Assembly (NCBI RefSeq): GCF_008705135.1
Contig: NZ_CP023694.1
Location: forward strand, 7,043,001 to 7,107,000
Source of the DNA: Streptomyces coeruleorubidus
GTDB taxonomy: Bacteria > Actinomycetota > Actinomycetes > Streptomycetales > Streptomycetaceae
Length of the DNA: 64,000 nucleotides
Direction: 5' to 3'
Part shown: one piece after another, positions 34,807-42,284 of the stretch
How positions within the stretch are numbered: position 1 is the first letter of the stretch
How the letters are laid out: each line of letters starts with the position of its first letter
Made by a program: the position numbers and the translations under genes
The notes under the pieces: model-generated
Seen by the model: the letters and a program-made list of their open reading frames with translations, nothing else
Told to the model about the DNA's origin: nothing
The model's database searches: none

Positions 34807-36090
34807 ATGACCGCATTCTCGCTCGAACCGGCACAACTCGCCTGGTGCGCCGAGCTGCGTGCCGTCGCCGCGGAGCGGCTGCACCCGCTGGCCGACAAGG
34901 GCGAACCGGGCCGGGTGAACCGTGCCCTGCTCGCCGAACTCGGCAGCCTCGGCCTGCTCGGCCGGCTCTTCACCTCCGGCGCGCTCGACCTGTGCCTGAT
35001 GCGCGAGTCCCTGGCCTACGCCTGCACGGAAGCCGAAACGGCCCTGGCCCTCCAGGGCCTGGGCGCCCACCCGGTCCACGCCCACGGCACGGAGAGCCAA
35101 CGCGCCCGCTGGCTCCCCCGGGTGGCCGACGGCAGCGCGGTGGCGGCGTTCGCGCTGAGTGAGCCGGGGGCGGGGTCGGACGCGGCGGCGCTGGGGTTGC
35201 GGGCGGAGCGGGACGGCTCACCGGGGGTGGCGTCCGGCGGTGGCTCGTCGGGCCCGGCGGCACCCGACGGCAGTGCCCGGGGGGCTCGGGCCCCTGCCGG
35301 TGGCTCTCCGGGATCCGGGCGCGCGGTCTACGCACCGGCTCCGGTCGAACTCGCCGCCGACCCCGACGGCTCCGCCCGCTGGCGTCTCACCGGTGAGAAG
35401 TGCTGGATCTCCAACGCCCCCGAGGCCGATTTCTACACCGTCTTCGCCCGGACCACCCCGGGGGCGGGGGCGCGCGGCGTCACGGCTTTCCTCGTGCCGG
35501 CCGACCGGCCGGGGCTGACCGGTGCCGGGCTCGACATGCTGTCCCCGCACCCCATCGGCGCGCTCGACTTCGACGCCGTACCGGTGACGGCCGACGACGT
35601 GCTCGGGGAGGTCGACCGGGGGTTCCGGGTCGCCATGGGCACGCTCAACCTGTTCCGCCCCAGTGTCGGCGCCTTCGCGGTCGGTATGGCCCGGGCGGCG
35701 CTCGACGCGACCCTCGCGCACACCGCCGGGCGGGACGCCTTCGGCGGCAAGCTGAGGGACCTTCAGGCCGTCTCCCACCAGGTCGCCGAGATGGCCCTGC
35801 GCACGGAGGCGGCCCGCCTGATGGTCTACGCGGCGGCGACGGCGTACGACGAGGGCGCCCCGGACGTGCCCCGGCGCGCCGCCATGGCGAAACTGCTCGC
35901 CACCGAGACCGCGCAGTACGTCGTCGACACGGCCGTCCAGCTGCACGGCGCCCGCGCGCTGCAACGCGGTCACCTGCTCGAACACCTCTACCGGGAGGTG
36001 CGCGCCCCGCGCATCTACGAAGGGGCCAGCGAGGTCCAGCGCGGCATCATCGCCAAGGAGTTGTACGCAGCCCACGAGGAGGCCCGGTGA
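34807..36090 (+). CDS. Acyl-CoA dehydrogenase
   Basis: A 427-residue flavoprotein dehydrogenase. Features seen: AAFALSEPGAGSDAAAL (FAD/substrate region), WRLTGEKCWISNAPEADFYTVFART, LRDLQAVSHQVAEMALRTEAARLMVYAAATAYD, VQLHGARALQRGHLLEHLYREVRAPRIYEGASEVQRGIIAKEL with the catalytic glutamate region. An extra Gly/Ser/Ala-rich stretch of about 50 residues (~136-186) interrupts the domain junction, and its DNA is low in complexity. ATG 34807 follows GAAGGGA. It presumably oxidises a CoA intermediate of the aromatic pathway. The stop overlaps the Rid-family start (GTGA). Confidence 0.85.
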   Translation: MTAFSLEPAQLAWCAELRAVAAERLHPLADKGEPGRVNRALLAELGSLGLLGRLFTSGALDLCLMRESLAYACTEAETALALQGLGAHPVHAHGTESQRARWLPRVADGSAVAAFALSEPGAGSDAAALGLRAERDGSPGVASGGGSSGPAAPDGSARGARAPAGGSPGSGRAVYAPAPVELAADPDGSARWRLTGEKCWISNAPEADFYTVFARTTPGAGARGVTAFLVPADRPGLTGAGLDMLSPHPIGALDFDAVPVTADDVLGEVDRGFRVAMGTLNLFRPSVGAFAVGMARAALDATLAHTAGRDAFGGKLRDLQAVSHQVAEMALRTEAARLMVYAAATAYDEGAPDVPRRAAMAKLLATETAQYVVDTAVQLHGARALQRGHLLEHLYREVRAPRIYEGASEVQRGIIAKELYAAHEEAR

Positions 36091-36485
36091 CCACCGAACG
36101 CGTCAACCCGCCCGGCCTCGCCCCGCCGGCCGGCTTCTCGCACGCCGTCGTGGCCTCCGGGTCGAGGGTGGTGTTCCTGGCGGGGCAGACCGCTCTCGAC
36201 GGCGACGGCAAGGTGGCCGGGGCGACCCTGCCGGAACAGTTCGAGAGGGCCCTCACCAATCTGCTGGCCGCCCTCACGGCGGCCGGCGGCACGCCCTCCG
36301 ACCTGGCCCGCGTCACCGTCTACGCCACGGACGTCGCCGCGTACCGTGCCCACGCCCCCGAACTGGGCCGCCTCTGGCGGAAACTGGCGGGCCGCGACTA
36401 CCCGGCCATGGCGGTCGTCGAGGTCGTCCGGCTGTGGGACGAGGAGGCGTTGGTGGAACTGGACGGCTTCGCGGTGCTGCCATAG
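36087..36485 (+). CDS. Rid/YjgF-family protein without the catalytic arginine
   Basis: A 132-residue trimeric-barrel type protein: GFSHAVVASGSRVVFLAGQTALD, EQFERALTNLLAALTAAGGTPSDLARVTVYATD and DYPAMAVVEVVRLWDEEALVELDGFAV. RidA enamine deaminases carry an Arg in the segment PxRxxxEV. Here that position is occupied by PAMAVVEV, so 2-aminoacrylate deaminase activity is doubtful and the protein belongs to another Rid subfamily. It is coupled to the acyl-CoA dehydrogenase by a GTGA overlap. A role in ring-cleavage or imine intermediates of the aromatic route is possible. Confidence 0.8.
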   Translation: MTTERVNPPGLAPPAGFSHAVVASGSRVVFLAGQTALDGDGKVAGATLPEQFERALTNLLAALTAAGGTPSDLARVTVYATDVAAYRAHAPELGRLWRKLAGRDYPAMAVVEVVRLWDEEALVELDGFAVLP

Positions 36486-36589
36486 GAAGGCGGCGGACTC
36501 GCCACCGAAGGAGTGAGGGTCACCGGTGTCGGGCCGGAGGCCCGGTACGAGTGGGAGCCTCCATTCCACTCCTTTCGGGAGGTTCCCCC

Positions 36590-37027
36590 ATGCGTCTACG
36601 TCCCCTTCTCGGCGCGGCGGCCGGTGCCGCGCTGCTCCTGCTCACCGGCACCGCCGCCGCGCCCGCCACCGCGGCACCCACCCCGCACGAGGCCGTGACG
36701 GTCGACAAGGTGGGCAAGATCGCCGCCGACGGCACCGTCACCCTCTCCGGCACCTACCGCTGCCAGAGCACCAGCGGCCCGGTCTTCGTCAGCTCTTCCG
36801 TGAGCCAGGGCGACTCCACCAGCAGCTACGGCATCGGCGGCACCCGGGCCGTGTGCGACGGCGCGAAGCACCGCTGGGTGAACAAGGGCCGCCCCATGCC
36901 CGTCACCCTCGTGCCCGGCGCGGCCCACGTCGAGGCCACCCTGATGGAGCTGCGCGCCTTCGGCGTCCTGCTCCTGCCCCACTTCCACGCGGTGCAGGAG
37001 CAGGCCGTCACCCTGGCCAAGGGCTGA
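36590..37027 (+). CDS. Secreted protein, DUF6299-like
   Basis: A 145-residue protein with a clear Sec signal peptide (MRLRPLLGAAAGAALLLLTG...ATAAP, cleavage near residue 28). The mature part begins with VTVDKVGKIAADGTVTLSGTYRC, which I associate with DUF6299. Two cysteines (in YRCQS and AVCDG) may form a disulphide. Function unknown. ATG 36590 is seven bases after GGGAGG. A small hairpin (GAGTGG/CCACTC at 36549-36571) lies in the leader and may end the upstream operon. Confidence 0.7.
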   Translation: MRLRPLLGAAAGAALLLLTGTAAAPATAAPTPHEAVTVDKVGKIAADGTVTLSGTYRCQSTSGPVFVSSSVSQGDSTSSYGIGGTRAVCDGAKHRWVNKGRPMPVTLVPGAAHVEATLMELRAFGVLLLPHFHAVQEQAVTLAKG

Positions 37028-37046
37028 GCACCACGGTGAGCGGACC

Positions 37047-37078
37047 GGTGAGCGGCCCGGGTTCGCGGGGCGCTCACC
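37047..37078 (+). terminator. Terminator after the secreted protein gene
   Basis: GGTGAGCG (37047-37054) pairs with CGCTCACC (37071-37078), extended by CCCG/CGGG after one mismatch around a GTTCG loop. It begins 19 bases after the stop of the DUF6299-like gene. Confidence 0.55.
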
Positions 37079-37183
37079 GGGCCGGTGACGTGCGCTGCCG
37101 CCGGCAAGGCGTCTCACGGCGTCAAGAGCCAAGCAGCGTAAAGCAGTTGTTCATCCGGGAGCACCAAGGGTAGGTAAGGCTCC

Positions 37184-38056
37184 ATGACTGCTCTTGGTGC
37201 TGTTTTCCGGCCTCAGCTGCCCCCTGAGAAGCTGCGTGACATAGCCCGCACCGCCGAGGCGGCGGGACTGGAGGAGCTGTGGTTCTGGGAGGACTGCTTC
37301 CTGGAGGGCGGGGTCGCCACCGCGTCCGCCGCGCTCGCCTGGACCGAACGGCTGCGGGTCGGCATCGGACTCATGCCCGTGCCCTTGCGGAACGTCGCCC
37401 TCACCGCGATGGAGGCCGCCACCCTCGACCGGCTCTTCCCGGGGCGCTTCACGCTGACCGTCGGGCACGGCGTACAGGACTGGATGGGGCAGGTCGGAGC
37501 GCGGGCCGAGTCGCCGGTCACGCTGCTGCGCGAGTACCTCGACGCGCTCCGGGCGCTGCTGCGCGGCGAGCGGGTCACCACTGACGGGCGGTACGTGAAA
37601 CTGGACGACGTCGGCCTCGACTGGCCCCCGCCCACCGCTCCCGAGGTGCTCGCCGGCGTCACCGGCCCCCGCTCGCTGCGCCTGTCCGGCGAGGCCGCCG
37701 ACGGCACGCTGCTCAGTGAGGCCATCCCGCCGGACGGCGTGCGAGAGGCCCGCCGGCTCATCGACGAGGGCCGCGCGGCGGCCGGTCGCACCGGCCCTCA
37801 CCGGGTGGTCGTCTATCTCCTCACCGCCACCGGACCGGACGCCGCCGCCCGTCTCCAGGCCGAGCGCACCGCCTCCGGCACCGACAAGATCCCCGGCCTG
37901 GGAGTCGCCGGCGACGCCGCTGCGGTGGCCGAGGCCGTTCAGCGCCTGGTCGCCGCCGGTGCCGACACCGTCGTCCTCGAACCCACCGGCGACGAGCCGG
38001 ACCCCGAGGGCTTCGTCCGCTTCGTGGCCGAGGACGTCCGTCCCCTCGTCCCGTAA
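37184..38056 (+). CDS. LLM-class flavin-dependent oxidoreductase
   Basis: A 290-residue luciferase-like protein: LGAVFRPQLPPEKLRDIARTAEAAGLEELWFWEDCFLEGG, LRVGIGLMPVPLRNVALTAMEAATLDRLFPGRF, TVGHGVQDWMGQVGA and LAGVTGPRSLRLSGEAADGTLLSE (each abridged from longer matches). The cofactor is probably F420 or FMN and the substrate is unknown. ATG 37184 is near AAGG. It is monocistronic and convergent with the ArsR-type gene. Confidence 0.8.
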   Translation: MTALGAVFRPQLPPEKLRDIARTAEAAGLEELWFWEDCFLEGGVATASAALAWTERLRVGIGLMPVPLRNVALTAMEAATLDRLFPGRFTLTVGHGVQDWMGQVGARAESPVTLLREYLDALRALLRGERVTTDGRYVKLDDVGLDWPPPTAPEVLAGVTGPRSLRLSGEAADGTLLSEAIPPDGVREARRLIDEGRAAAGRTGPHRVVVYLLTATGPDAAARLQAERTASGTDKIPGLGVAGDAAAVAEAVQRLVAAGADTVVLEPTGDEPDPEGFVRFVAEDVRPLVP

Positions 38057-38082
38057 CCGAGCGAGGGGCGGCAGCCGGTGCG

Positions 38083-38400
38083 CTACTCCTGTGCGTGCCG
38101 GATGGCGTCCAGCACGATGTGCGCCACGTGGTCGTCGGTGAGGGTGTACCGCGTCTCGCGGGCCTGACGCCGGGCGGTGACGATCCGGGAGGTCCGCAGC
38201 ACCCGCAGATGCTGGGAGACCAGCGGCTGACTCACCCCCAGAGCCGTCACCAGCTCATGGACGTACTTCCCGCCGGCGGACAGCTCCCGCACGATGCCCA
38301 GCCGTACGGGCGAGGCCAGCGCGCGCAGCAGCTCGCTGGCCGCCTGCAAGGTCTGGTCCGGATCGTCCGTCGGAGGAGAGGGCGTCGTTGTCATATGCAC
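38083..38400 (-). CDS. ArsR/SmtB-family zinc-type metalloregulator
   Basis: A 105-residue winged-helix repressor: LLRALASPVRLGIVRELSAGGKYVHELVTALGVSQPLVSQHLRVLR contains the HTH. The last helix DDHVAHIVLDAIRHAQE carries the pattern D-x-H-x10-H-x2-E, which is exactly the alpha5 metal site of SmtB (D104, H106, H117, E120 in the cyanobacterial protein). Zinc is therefore the likely ligand. No CxxC alpha3 site is present. The start is GTG 38400 or ATG 38394. No Shine-Dalgarno sequence is visible and the start lies inside the operator dyad, which suggests a leaderless mRNA and autoregulation. The His-rich gene lies upstream on the same strand. Confidence 0.87.
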   Translation of the reverse strand: MHMTTTPSPPTDDPDQTLQAASELLRALASPVRLGIVRELSAGGKYVHELVTALGVSQPLVSQHLRVLRTSRIVTARRQARETRYTLTDDHVAHIVLDAIRHAQE

Positions 38401-38420
38401 ACATTAGCATATGACAACGA
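38385..38420. promoter_or_regulatory. 13-bp perfect dyad operator at the ArsR-type start
   Basis: TCGTTGTCATATG (38385-38397) and CATATGACAACGA (38408-38420) are perfect inverted repeats separated by CACACATTAG. ArsR/SmtB repressors bind imperfect palindromes of this kind, so autoregulation is very likely. It overlaps both candidate start codons. Confidence 0.75.
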
Positions 38421-38459
38421 TTTCCAGTTTGCCCGGATGGTCGCCTGGGGCCGGGCTTG

Positions 38460-38759
38460 TCAGTGATCGTCCCAGTGTCCCTCGTGTGCGGCGTGACGGT
38501 GACCGTCGTGCACGTAGTCGGTGTGGTCGTCGTGCCGCACGGCCAGATGGCCGCAGCTGTCGCCGTGCTGGTGGTCGTGGTTCTGGTGCACCGCGTGGCC
38601 GCCGTTCGCGCACTCGTCGACGTGGCCTTCGTGCATCCGGTGGATGTGGCCGTCGTGGGCGTAGTCGGTGTGGTCGCCGTGTGTGAAGGCGACGTGACCG
38701 CAGTCGTCGCCGTGGGCGTGCGCGTGATTGTCGTGGGTGAGGTGTTCGGCGGTGGTCAT
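38460..38759 (-). CDS. Histidine-rich metal-binding protein with two tandem repeats
   Basis: A 99-residue cytoplasmic protein with 27 histidines, many aspartates and three cysteines. It consists of two copies of a ~39-residue unit: HAHAHGDDCGH ... HTDYAHDGHIHRMHEGH and HDHQHGDSCGH ... HTDYVHDGHRHAAHEGH. No signal peptide or membrane segment is seen. It probably buffers or chaperones zinc (or nickel), playing the role that metallothionein SmtA plays beside SmtB. ATG 38759 has GAGGAG seven bases upstream; the longer frame to 38846 includes promoter sequence. Confidence 0.75.
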   Translation of the reverse strand: MTTAEHLTHDNHAHAHGDDCGHVAFTHGDHTDYAHDGHIHRMHEGHVDECANGGHAVHQNHDHQHGDSCGHLAVRHDDHTDYVHDGHRHAAHEGHWDDH

Positions 38760-38810
38760 GGGGGTGGCTCCTCGCGTCTGCTCTGCTGCCCGTGGCGCTT
38801 CGGCCGGGAA

Positions 38811-38834
38811 TGTCATGGCGACATTAACATATAG
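38811..38834. promoter_or_regulatory. Second ArsR-type operator, upstream of the His-rich gene
   Basis: ACATTAACATAT (38821-38832) differs by one base from ACATTAGCATAT at 38401-38412 in the dyad of the regulator gene, and TGTCATG ten bases before it resembles the left arm. It lies about 60 bases upstream of the His-rich ATG, a plausible repressor site. Confidence 0.5.
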
Positions 38835-38907
38835 CGATTCCTGCATGTATTGTCCGGGCGACCGGCGCCACCCGCGAGCCGAGTGCGGCGCAGGGGTGAC
38901 GCCCGGG

Positions 38908-39672
38908 TCAGCGAACCGCGACGACCACGCAACTCTCGCCGTACTGCCAGACCGGGCCCGCCGTGGCGAAGCCCGCCTGCCGCAGCAGCTCCAGATGGGC
39001 GGAGAGAGGGAGTTCCGCGGGGCGGCCGGTGCCGGCGGGCGCCTCGCGGCGGCGGCGCTCGGCGAGCAGGTCCGTCAGCTCGGGGTCGTCGGCGACGGCG
39101 GCCCACCAGGAGTCCCAGTCCTCGTGCGCGAACACCCGCTGCCGGTCCGCCCGGCACCGCCCGACATGGGCGGCGATCCCGGCCGGGCCCGCGTCGTCCT
39201 GAGGGAGATGGTCGCCGTTGACGAGGACGCCACCGGGCCGCAGTAGCGCGGCGAGCTGCCGGTAGACGCGCAGCAGGGTGTCACGGTCCAGGTAGTGCAG
39301 GGCCGTCGTGGAGACGGCCGCGTCCAGGGGCCGGTCCAGGTCCAGGGTCCAGGTCCAGCCGGGTGCGCCGATCTCGGCGTCGACGTAGCGGGCCGCGTCC
39401 GGGTGGTGGGTCCGGCCCAGCTCCAGCAGCACGGGATCCCGGTCCACGGCCACGATCTCCGCGTCCGGCAGCCGCCGGACCAGCCGGGCCGCCAGGGAGC
39501 CGGGCCCGCAGCCCAGGTCGACGACGAGGGGCCGGGAGCCCCGCCCGGCCGTGACGTGCTCCACGACATCGGCGATCACCGTGAACCGCTCCTCGCGGTC
39601 GACCGCGTACCGCTCCTGCTGGAGCTCCCAGCGCTCCACCCACCGCTCAGCCGTCGCCAGACTCAGTCCCAT
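38908..39672 (-). CDS. Class I SAM-dependent methyltransferase
   Basis: A 254-residue Rossmann methyltransferase: LVVDLGCGPGSLAARLVRRLP (motif I), IVAVDRDPVLLELGRTHH, LDAAVSTTALHYLDRDTLLRVYRQLAALLRPGG. The substrate is unknown. A Zur-like box lies 57-71 bases upstream of its start, so expression may respond to zinc. ATG 39672 follows AAGGTGG by nine bases. A longer start at 39744 would place the start codon beside the Zur-like box. Confidence 0.8.
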   Translation of the reverse strand: MGLSLATAERWVERWELQQERYAVDREERFTVIADVVEHVTAGRGSRPLVVDLGCGPGSLAARLVRRLPDAEIVAVDRDPVLLELGRTHHPDAARYVDAEIGAPGWTWTLDLDRPLDAAVSTTALHYLDRDTLLRVYRQLAALLRPGGVLVNGDHLPQDDAGPAGIAAHVGRCRADRQRVFAHEDWDSWWAAVADDPELTDLLAERRRREAPAGTGRPAELPLSAHLELLRQAGFATAGPVWQYGESCVVVAVR

Positions 39673-39728
39673 CCGGTCGCGCCACCTTGCCGTCTCGCAC
39701 CTGACTCTTTCCGGCCCGAGCCTACAGG

Positions 39729-39743
39729 TGGAAACGGTTCCCA
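39729..39743. promoter_or_regulatory. Zur-like box
   Basis: TGGAAACGGTTCCCA is a near-palindromic 15-mer followed by TTAT, close to Zur operators of Streptomyces (TGaAAatGatTttCA type, often followed by TTAT). It lies upstream of the methyltransferase and 19 bases beyond the 3' end of the convergent-side PLP enzyme gene. No experiment is implied. Confidence 0.5.
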
Positions 39744-39762
39744 TTATGCCTAGTTGGGGGAG

Positions 39763-40959
39763 TCAGTGGAGTGAAGCGAGGACGGACAGCAGCCGGTCGA
39801 TCTCCTCAACGGTGTTGTACACATGCAGACTCACCCGAACCGAACCGGTCCTCTCGCCCGCTTCGCCCTGGCAGTGGTTGTCCGAGCGGACCATGAAACC
39901 GTGGCTGAACAGGATGAAGCCCAGGTCGCCCGAGTCGATGGCGCGGTGCCGCAGGGTGACGATGCCCTGGCGCCGCTGCACGGTCGAGTCCGCGGCCAGG
40001 CTCAGCGGGCAGCCGAGGATCTCGTAGGCGTCCAGCCGGCGCAGCCCCTCGGTGAGCCGGGCCGCCAGGGCGACCGTCCAGCGCTCGACGCGCTCCACAC
40101 CGGCGGCGTCCAGCCAGTCCAGGGCCGCTTCGAGGGACGCGATGCCCACGGTGTTCGGGGTGCCGCTCCACCCGCCGGGCGTGAACGCCGGGCCCCGTTC
40201 CTGCCGGGCCCACACCGCCCCGGTACCGGGCAGGGCCAGCGCCTTGTGCCCGGAGAAGACGACGAAGTCGACGTCCAACTCGGCCACGGACACCGGCAGA
40301 TGCCCGACGCTCTGCGCCGCGTCCAGACAGATGACCGCGTCCGGGCCGACCGCCCGGCGGATGCGCTGCACGTTCATGTCGCCGCCGTAGACGTGGTGCA
40401 CATGGGTGGTGGCGACGAACCGGGTGCGCGGCCCGGCCCGTTCGGCCAGCGCGCGGTGGTCGTAGTCCCCGGAGCCGCTCTGGTACGGCATCGGCACCAC
40501 CCGGACGTGCACGCCCTCGCGGGCGAGCAGCCGCTGGGCCTCCCGCCACGGCTCGATGTTGGCCTGGTGGTCGGCGTCCGGTACGACGATCTCGTCGCCG
40601 TCGCGCAGGAACCCCGGCAGCCAGTCGCGGGCGATCGTGCGCAGCCCCTCGGTCGTGCCGCTCGTGAAGTGGACGGCGGAGCGCTCGGGCTGGTGATCCC
40701 CGAGGAACCGGGCGACGCGCTCGCGGGTGCGCTCGACCAACTCGGTGGTCCGGTTGGCCCACGTGTAGGTACCGCGTGCCGCGTTGGCGTTGCTCGTGGT
40801 GAGGTACGTCTGCACGGCGTCCAGGACGGCCTGCGGCTTCTGGGCCGTCGCCGCGCTGTCCAGGTACGCCAGCTCCGGGTGCCCGGTGACGATGGGGAAC
40901 TGGGCGCGCAGCGCCTGCTGCCACTGGCGCAGATCGTCGCGGATCGCGGGTGCGGTCAT
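39763..40959 (-). CDS. Class V aminotransferase, cysteine desulfurase (SufS)-like
   Basis: A 398-residue fold-type I PLP enzyme. AYLDSAATAQKPQAVLDAVQ, HFTSGTTEGLRTIA, DADHQANIEPWREAQR, CLDAAQSVGHLPV and the PLP lysine in FSGHKALALPGTG are typical of the SufS/CsdA group. A cysteine in RSDNHCQGE sits where the persulfide-forming Cys of SufS lies. It may therefore release sulfur from cysteine or act as a C-S lyase on a product of the two upstream enzymes. ATG 40959 is five bases after the stop of the CysK-rhodanese gene, so it is the last gene of a three-gene operon with no iron-sulfur assembly genes nearby. Confidence 0.8.
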   Translation of the reverse strand: MTAPAIRDDLRQWQQALRAQFPIVTGHPELAYLDSAATAQKPQAVLDAVQTYLTTSNANAARGTYTWANRTTELVERTRERVARFLGDHQPERSAVHFTSGTTEGLRTIARDWLPGFLRDGDEIVVPDADHQANIEPWREAQRLLAREGVHVRVVPMPYQSGSGDYDHRALAERAGPRTRFVATTHVHHVYGGDMNVQRIRRAVGPDAVICLDAAQSVGHLPVSVAELDVDFVVFSGHKALALPGTGAVWARQERGPAFTPGGWSGTPNTVGIASLEAALDWLDAAGVERVERWTVALAARLTEGLRRLDAYEILGCPLSLAADSTVQRRQGIVTLRHRAIDSGDLGFILFSHGFMVRSDNHCQGEAGERTGSVRVSLHVYNTVEEIDRLLSVLASLH

Positions 40960-40964
40960 GGCGG

Positions 40965-42284
40965 TCAGTCCCGTACCAGGGGCGCGCCCGCGTCCCGCCA
41001 GGCGATGATGCCGCCGGCCAGACTGCGGACGTCGGGATGGCCCATCCGGGTCAGCAGCGCCGCGTACCGGGCGGACTGCTCGCCCACCGGGCACGCCAGC
41101 AGCACCGGCCGGCTCCGGCTGAACGGCAGGCCGCCCTGGAGGAGTTCGGCGAACAGCTCGTCGACGATGTTGACCGAACCGTCGATGTGCAGCGCCGCGT
41201 ACGCGTAGGGGCTGCGCAGGTCGACCACGAGCGGCCCCTCGGTGTCGATCCACCGCCGGGCCTCGGCCACCGTGACCGACGGCGCCCCGCCGACCTCGGC
41301 GTCGGTCAGGTCGGCCGGCGAGTTCTTCCGGGGCGGCCGGCCCAGCAGGTCGGGCCGCCGCTGCCGGACGTAGCTCAGATAGCTCTCCACGCGGTCGCAG
41401 ACGATGAACACCGCGGTCCGGCGCTCGGTCAACTCCTCGTCGAGAGCGCGCAGATGACGGACGGCCCCGTGGTAGGCGGCGCCCCCGGTGGGCCCGCCCA
41501 GGATGCCGCAGCGGCGGTTCAGGGTCAGCATTCCCTCGATCGCCTCGTCGGAGCTCACCGACTCCATCGTGTCGTACGTCTCCGGGTCGAACAGGCCGAC
41601 CTCCTGCACCTCGTCGATGGTGCGGATCCCGGGGATGAAGTCCGACTTGGCCGCCACCAGCCCGACCACCCGCACCGAGGGATCCTCCTCCCGCAGCGCG
41701 CGGGCCACGCCCGTCGAGGAACCGGCCGTGCCCACACAGGCGACGAACCAGTCCGGCACCCGGCCGTCCAGGTCCTTGACGATCTCCGGGCCGGTACCGG
41801 TGAGATGCGCCTCGGTGTTGCGCGGGTTGAAGTACTGGTCGGTGTGGAGGTAGGTACTGCCGGAAGCGGACAGCGTGCGGTGGAACAGGGTCAGCGGGTC
41901 GTCCGTCGCGGTCGGGTCCAGACACTCGCTCTGCCCCGGCAGCTCCTCGATCTGAGCGCCGAGCAGCAGCAGGAGGTCCTTGATCTCCGGCACCCGCATC
42001 CGGTTGGTGACGCTCTTGAAGCCCAAGCCGTGCATGCCCGCGACGACCGCCAGCGCCTTCGCCGTGTTGCCGCTGGACAACTCCACGACCTGGCTGCCGT
42101 GTTCGACCGCCTCGTCCAGCAGCGGGCGCGCCATGTTCCAGGCCGCCCGGTCCTTGACCGAACCGAAGGGGTTGAGCATCTCCAGCTTCGCGAACAGGTC
42201 GATGTTGCGCAGGCCGTGCACGGCCGGGTCGATCCGTACCAACGGGGTGTTGCCTATCGCATCGGTGATGCTGTCGTACCTCAC
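40965..42284 (-). CDS. CysK-like PLP enzyme fused to a rhodanese domain
   Basis: A 439-residue fusion protein. The N-terminal ~330 residues are a fold-type II PLP enzyme: DAIGNTPLVRIDPAV, NPFGSVKDRAAWNMA with the PLP lysine, VVELSSGNTAKALA, CVGTAGSSTGVARAL and GGPTGGAAYHGAV. This group includes cysteine synthase, cystathionine beta-synthase and diaminopropionate synthases. The C-terminal ~110 residues form a rhodanese domain (PLVVDLRSPYAYAALHIDGSVNI) with the active-site loop CPVGEQS. It may make a thiol or persulfide amino acid and relay sulfur. GTG 42284 has GGGGGGAG five bases upstream and overlaps the stop of the upstream gene (GTGA). Confidence 0.8.
   Translation of the reverse strand: MRYDSITDAIGNTPLVRIDPAVHGLRNIDLFAKLEMLNPFGSVKDRAAWNMARPLLDEAVEHGSQVVELSSGNTAKALAVVAGMHGLGFKSVTNRMRVPEIKDLLLLLGAQIEELPGQSECLDPTATDDPLTLFHRTLSASGSTYLHTDQYFNPRNTEAHLTGTGPEIVKDLDGRVPDWFVACVGTAGSSTGVARALREEDPSVRVVGLVAAKSDFIPGIRTIDEVQEVGLFDPETYDTMESVSSDEAIEGMLTLNRRCGILGGPTGGAAYHGAVRHLRALDEELTERRTAVFIVCDRVESYLSYVRQRRPDLLGRPPRKNSPADLTDAEVGGAPSVTVAEARRWIDTEGPLVVDLRSPYAYAALHIDGSVNIVDELFAELLQGGLPFSRSRPVLLACPVGEQSARYAALLTRMGHPDVRSLAGGIIAWRDAGAPLVRD

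Noticed and set aside
39763..40959. Classifying the SufS-like gene as part of an iron-sulfur assembly operon
   Set aside because: No suf or isc scaffold, carrier or ATPase genes adjoin, and its operon partners are other PLP enzymes.
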